From Ciborinia camelliae (taxonomy: Eukaryota; Ascomycota; Leotiomycetes; Helotiales; Sclerotiniaceae), in NCBI GenBank assembly GCA_025890175.1, contig JANPYM010000002.1, forward strand, positions 2,079,747-2,143,746: DNA of 64,000 bases, written 5' to 3'. The position numbers and the translations under genes were made by a program. Below the pieces are notes generated by a model. It was given only the letters and a program-made list of their open reading frames with translations. It had not been told where the DNA came from and ran no database searches. How positions within the stretch are numbered: position 1 is the first letter of the stretch; every line of letters begins with the position of its first letter. Below are positions 62,177 through 64,000 of the stretch, piece after piece.

Positions 62177-63280
62177 GGATATATAATGATAAGACGGGAT
62201 GCTTATGGTGTCCGGTCCAAATGTTTCCGGATGTTTGGCATTTTTTTGAAGTCTAAGAATAAAGTCAGCTCGAATAACCCAATCTCACATAAATAAAGAG
62301 GCAACCTAACACTAATCGTACTCCTGACAATAGAGTTACCCCTGGTGGCAGCGAACATGTCTTTAAAAGCACGTTGGAAACACCTGCATGTCTTTAAAAG
62401 CACTTTGTGAAGCACTTCTTCCTACCCTACTTACCTTGAGCGAGATATTTCATTTTTTGTTATCTTTTGTTATTTTGGAAAGAGGAGTTGTGGTTTTTAT
62501 ATTTTTTGATATTATTTGAAGTTTTTGAAGTTTTTGAAGTTAGATGATGGTATATGGTATTAGATGGAGCTGTTCTTTTGAGATGGAGAGTTCTGGGACT
62601 CGGAGTGAGGTGGGTGGGTATATGGGTAGGTAGGTATGCGGGTAGGTATGCGGGTAGGTATGCGGGTAGGTATGCGGGTAGGTATGCGGGTAGGTATGCG
62701 GGTAGGTATGCGGGTAGGTATGCGGGTAGGTACGTGGGTAGATAGGTAGGTAGATAGGTAGGTAGATGTTTAAATGAATGTATGAAAAAGTTGGGTGGGT
62801 AGATGGATGGGATGTTAGATCAGATCAGATGTATCACTTGAGAAGGGAAGGCAAGGAAAGGGACGGGAAGGATATTTTGACGATGAATACCTATTAATGT
62901 TTATTGTAAACTAGCTTGGGAGAGAACATTAAAGGAGGGAGATATTACGTAGGTAGGTATTTAGACATCGTGGGTTCAACCGTAGATTGGTTGATTTTTG
63001 GATAACGTTTAGATGATACGCGTACTTATACCCAGACGGAGGATTTCTTGATTTTGTGTTATATTATGCCACCTACACAAAACAAAATATTATCAACGCT
63101 CATTGACTTTAACGGTAAATGATTATTCCTTTTTTTGCTGAGTGATGGTTGCAAGATTGCGAGAGTAGTGACCTGATAGCTGAAAAGAAAGAGAAAAATA
63201 CTTAAGAGGGCGAAAGAATGCAAGAAAACCGAACTACGATTCCGACGATGAAGCTAAGTAGCTCTAGCTCCGCTCTAAAA
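62177..63280. other. Intergenic region with a 12-bp minisatellite
   Basis: About 1.1 kb with no supported gene. It contains the tandem repeat described separately and further TAGGTAGG motifs on both sides. Confidence 0.55.
62616..62766. repeat. 12-bp tandem repeat (GCGGGTAGGTAT) with TAGG flanks
   Basis: Nine nearly perfect units of a 12-base repeat lie at about 62624-62732, passing on the right into TAGATAGGTAGG repeats. It produces a spurious plus-strand frame of Tyr-Ala-Gly-Arg repeats. The core TAGGTA is the same motif that appears singly across the window. Confidence 0.92.
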
Positions 63281-64000
63281 TCAACAAGAGATGAATTCCC
63301 TCTTAATATCCCTCAAGAACTTCGCGACGAGTTCGACCACGACCTCGGGTTGTTCCTGTTGAACCCAATGGCCCGCCGCATCCAGCAATTGCACGCCTCG
63401 GAACTTCGTACACACATCTTGCATCCGATCCAGCACCCCCGGTTCCTGAAACGTACCCCAATCTTTCTTCCCAGCGATGAACAACAAAGGGACCTCGATT
63501 TTCCTGCCCGCGAATAATTCCACATCTTTCATCCACTGCGCATCGGTATTCACTCGATACCAATTCAACATTCCTTGAAATCCCGTGCGTGCGAATTCGT
63601 CAACATAGACTGCTAAATCCGGTTCACTCATCCATTTTCCCATGTCTGCTTGGACTTTCGAGTCCGGTTCATTTTTCATCCCTTGCTGCACCACGTCGCG
63701 CATGGAGGAGTGCAGTGGCATCACGTAGTAGGTTGGTAATTCTTGTAACTCGGATGCTGACCATTCGGTCAATGGGTGCGGCTGATTACCAAGCCAATCG
63801 GCAGATTTCAGGTAAAAATACCCGCGGAGGAATTGGGTCAGGGTGGATTTGGGGGTGTCCATTTCAGGGGCTGCGGATGCGCTGGAATAGTACCATTTGT
63901 AATGTTTGCGGGGGGAGGGGAGATGGGCTAGTGCATGGTGGATATCTTGGGTTGGGGGTGAAGGGGGGGGGGATTTGAGGTGGATGGTGTGGATGGGAGG
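63281..64000 (-). CDS. Alpha/beta hydrolase, epoxide hydrolase-like (5' part outside window)
   Basis: The C-terminal part of a soluble epoxide-hydrolase or haloacid-dehalogenase type alpha/beta hydrolase. The open frame runs from the window edge; reading begins to look like the family at HHALAHLPSPRKHYKWYY, goes through the cap region (YFYLKSADW, YYVMP) and ends REFISC. The third catalytic acid is probably the Asp in AGKKDWGTF, and the catalytic His is in AAGHWVQQEQP. The nucleophile Asp and oxyanion-hole segment lie beyond 64000. An intron acceptor close to the window edge cannot be excluded because of the C-rich sequence near 63965. The product would act on epoxides or related small molecules in the cytosol or peroxisome; substrate unknown. 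Confidence 0.85.
   Translation of the reverse strand, partial: PPIHTIHLKSPPPSPPTQDIHHALAHLPSPRKHYKWYYSSASAAPEMDTPKSTLTQFLRGYFYLKSADWLGNQPHPLTEWSASELQELPTYYVMPLHSSMRDVVQQGMKNEPDSKVQADMGKWMSEPDLAVYVDEFARTGFQGMLNWYRVNTDAQWMKDVELFAGRKIEVPLLFIAGKKDWGTFQEPGVLDRMQDVCTKFRGVQLLDAAGHWVQQEQPEVVVELVAKFLRDIKREFISC

Noticed and set aside
62554..62745. Plus-strand frame encoding Tyr-Ala-Gly-Arg repeats
   Set aside because: It is simply the translation of the 12-bp minisatellite; no flanking coding sequence.

Overview
The window is nuclear DNA of a filamentous ascomycete, most likely a leotiomycete of the Botrytis/Sclerotinia kind. The evidence is short introns (about 45-95 nt, CTRAC-type branch points), AT-rich intergenic DNA, and fungal-specific families (RTA1, LysM, 2EXR, fungal sugar transporters, rhodopsin-like membrane proteins). 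The genus is an inference from overall character; no marker fixes it.

Layout. 1-4678: no gene I can support. 4679-7529 (-): cullin-4. 8303-13752 (-): nucleoporin Nup192. 14258-23515 (+): the ATM-family kinase Tel1, divergent from Nup192 across about 0.5 kb. 25866-27051 (+): RTA1-like membrane protein, tail-to-tail with a sugar transporter at 27470-29521 (-). 30993-31505 (-): fragment of a rhodopsin-like membrane protein gene. 33173-34442 (-): NAPE-PLD-like metallo-beta-lactamase-fold hydrolase. 35519-36366 (-): small secreted ML-like protein. 37146-37274 (-): initiator tRNA-Met interrupted in its T-loop by an mRNA-type intron. 37804-38490 (-): secreted LysM protein. 38491-43668: gene-poor, with two copies of a hairpin MITE. 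44007-44973 (+): atypical short-chain dehydrogenase. 47124-49935 (-): unrecognised multi-exon gene. 50707-55514 (+): unrecognised 1444-residue protein with a coiled coil, followed by a related MITE end and a 758-bp inverted-repeat element. 57411-58094 (-): 2EXR protein. 59334-59761 (-): possible broken ORF. 60858-62176 (-): CorA-like membrane protein. 63281-64000 (-): epoxide-hydrolase-like gene cut by the window edge.

Exon models were built by hand. For cullin-4, Nup192, Tel1, RTA1, the sugar transporter, the NAPE-PLD-like enzyme, the ML-like protein, the dehydrogenase and the 1444-residue protein the joined exons keep one open frame with a total length divisible by three, which is strong internal support.

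Cullin-4, Nup192 and Tel1 form a conserved housekeeping block (ubiquitin ligase scaffold, nuclear pore, DNA-damage and telomere kinase). The rest is accessory: transport, secretion, lipid handling and lineage-specific genes, with transposon-derived hairpins between them. The most striking feature is the split initiator tRNA: its two parts fold into a complete 72-nt cloverleaf only after removal of a 57-nt insert carrying GTAAG, TACTAAC and CAG signals.
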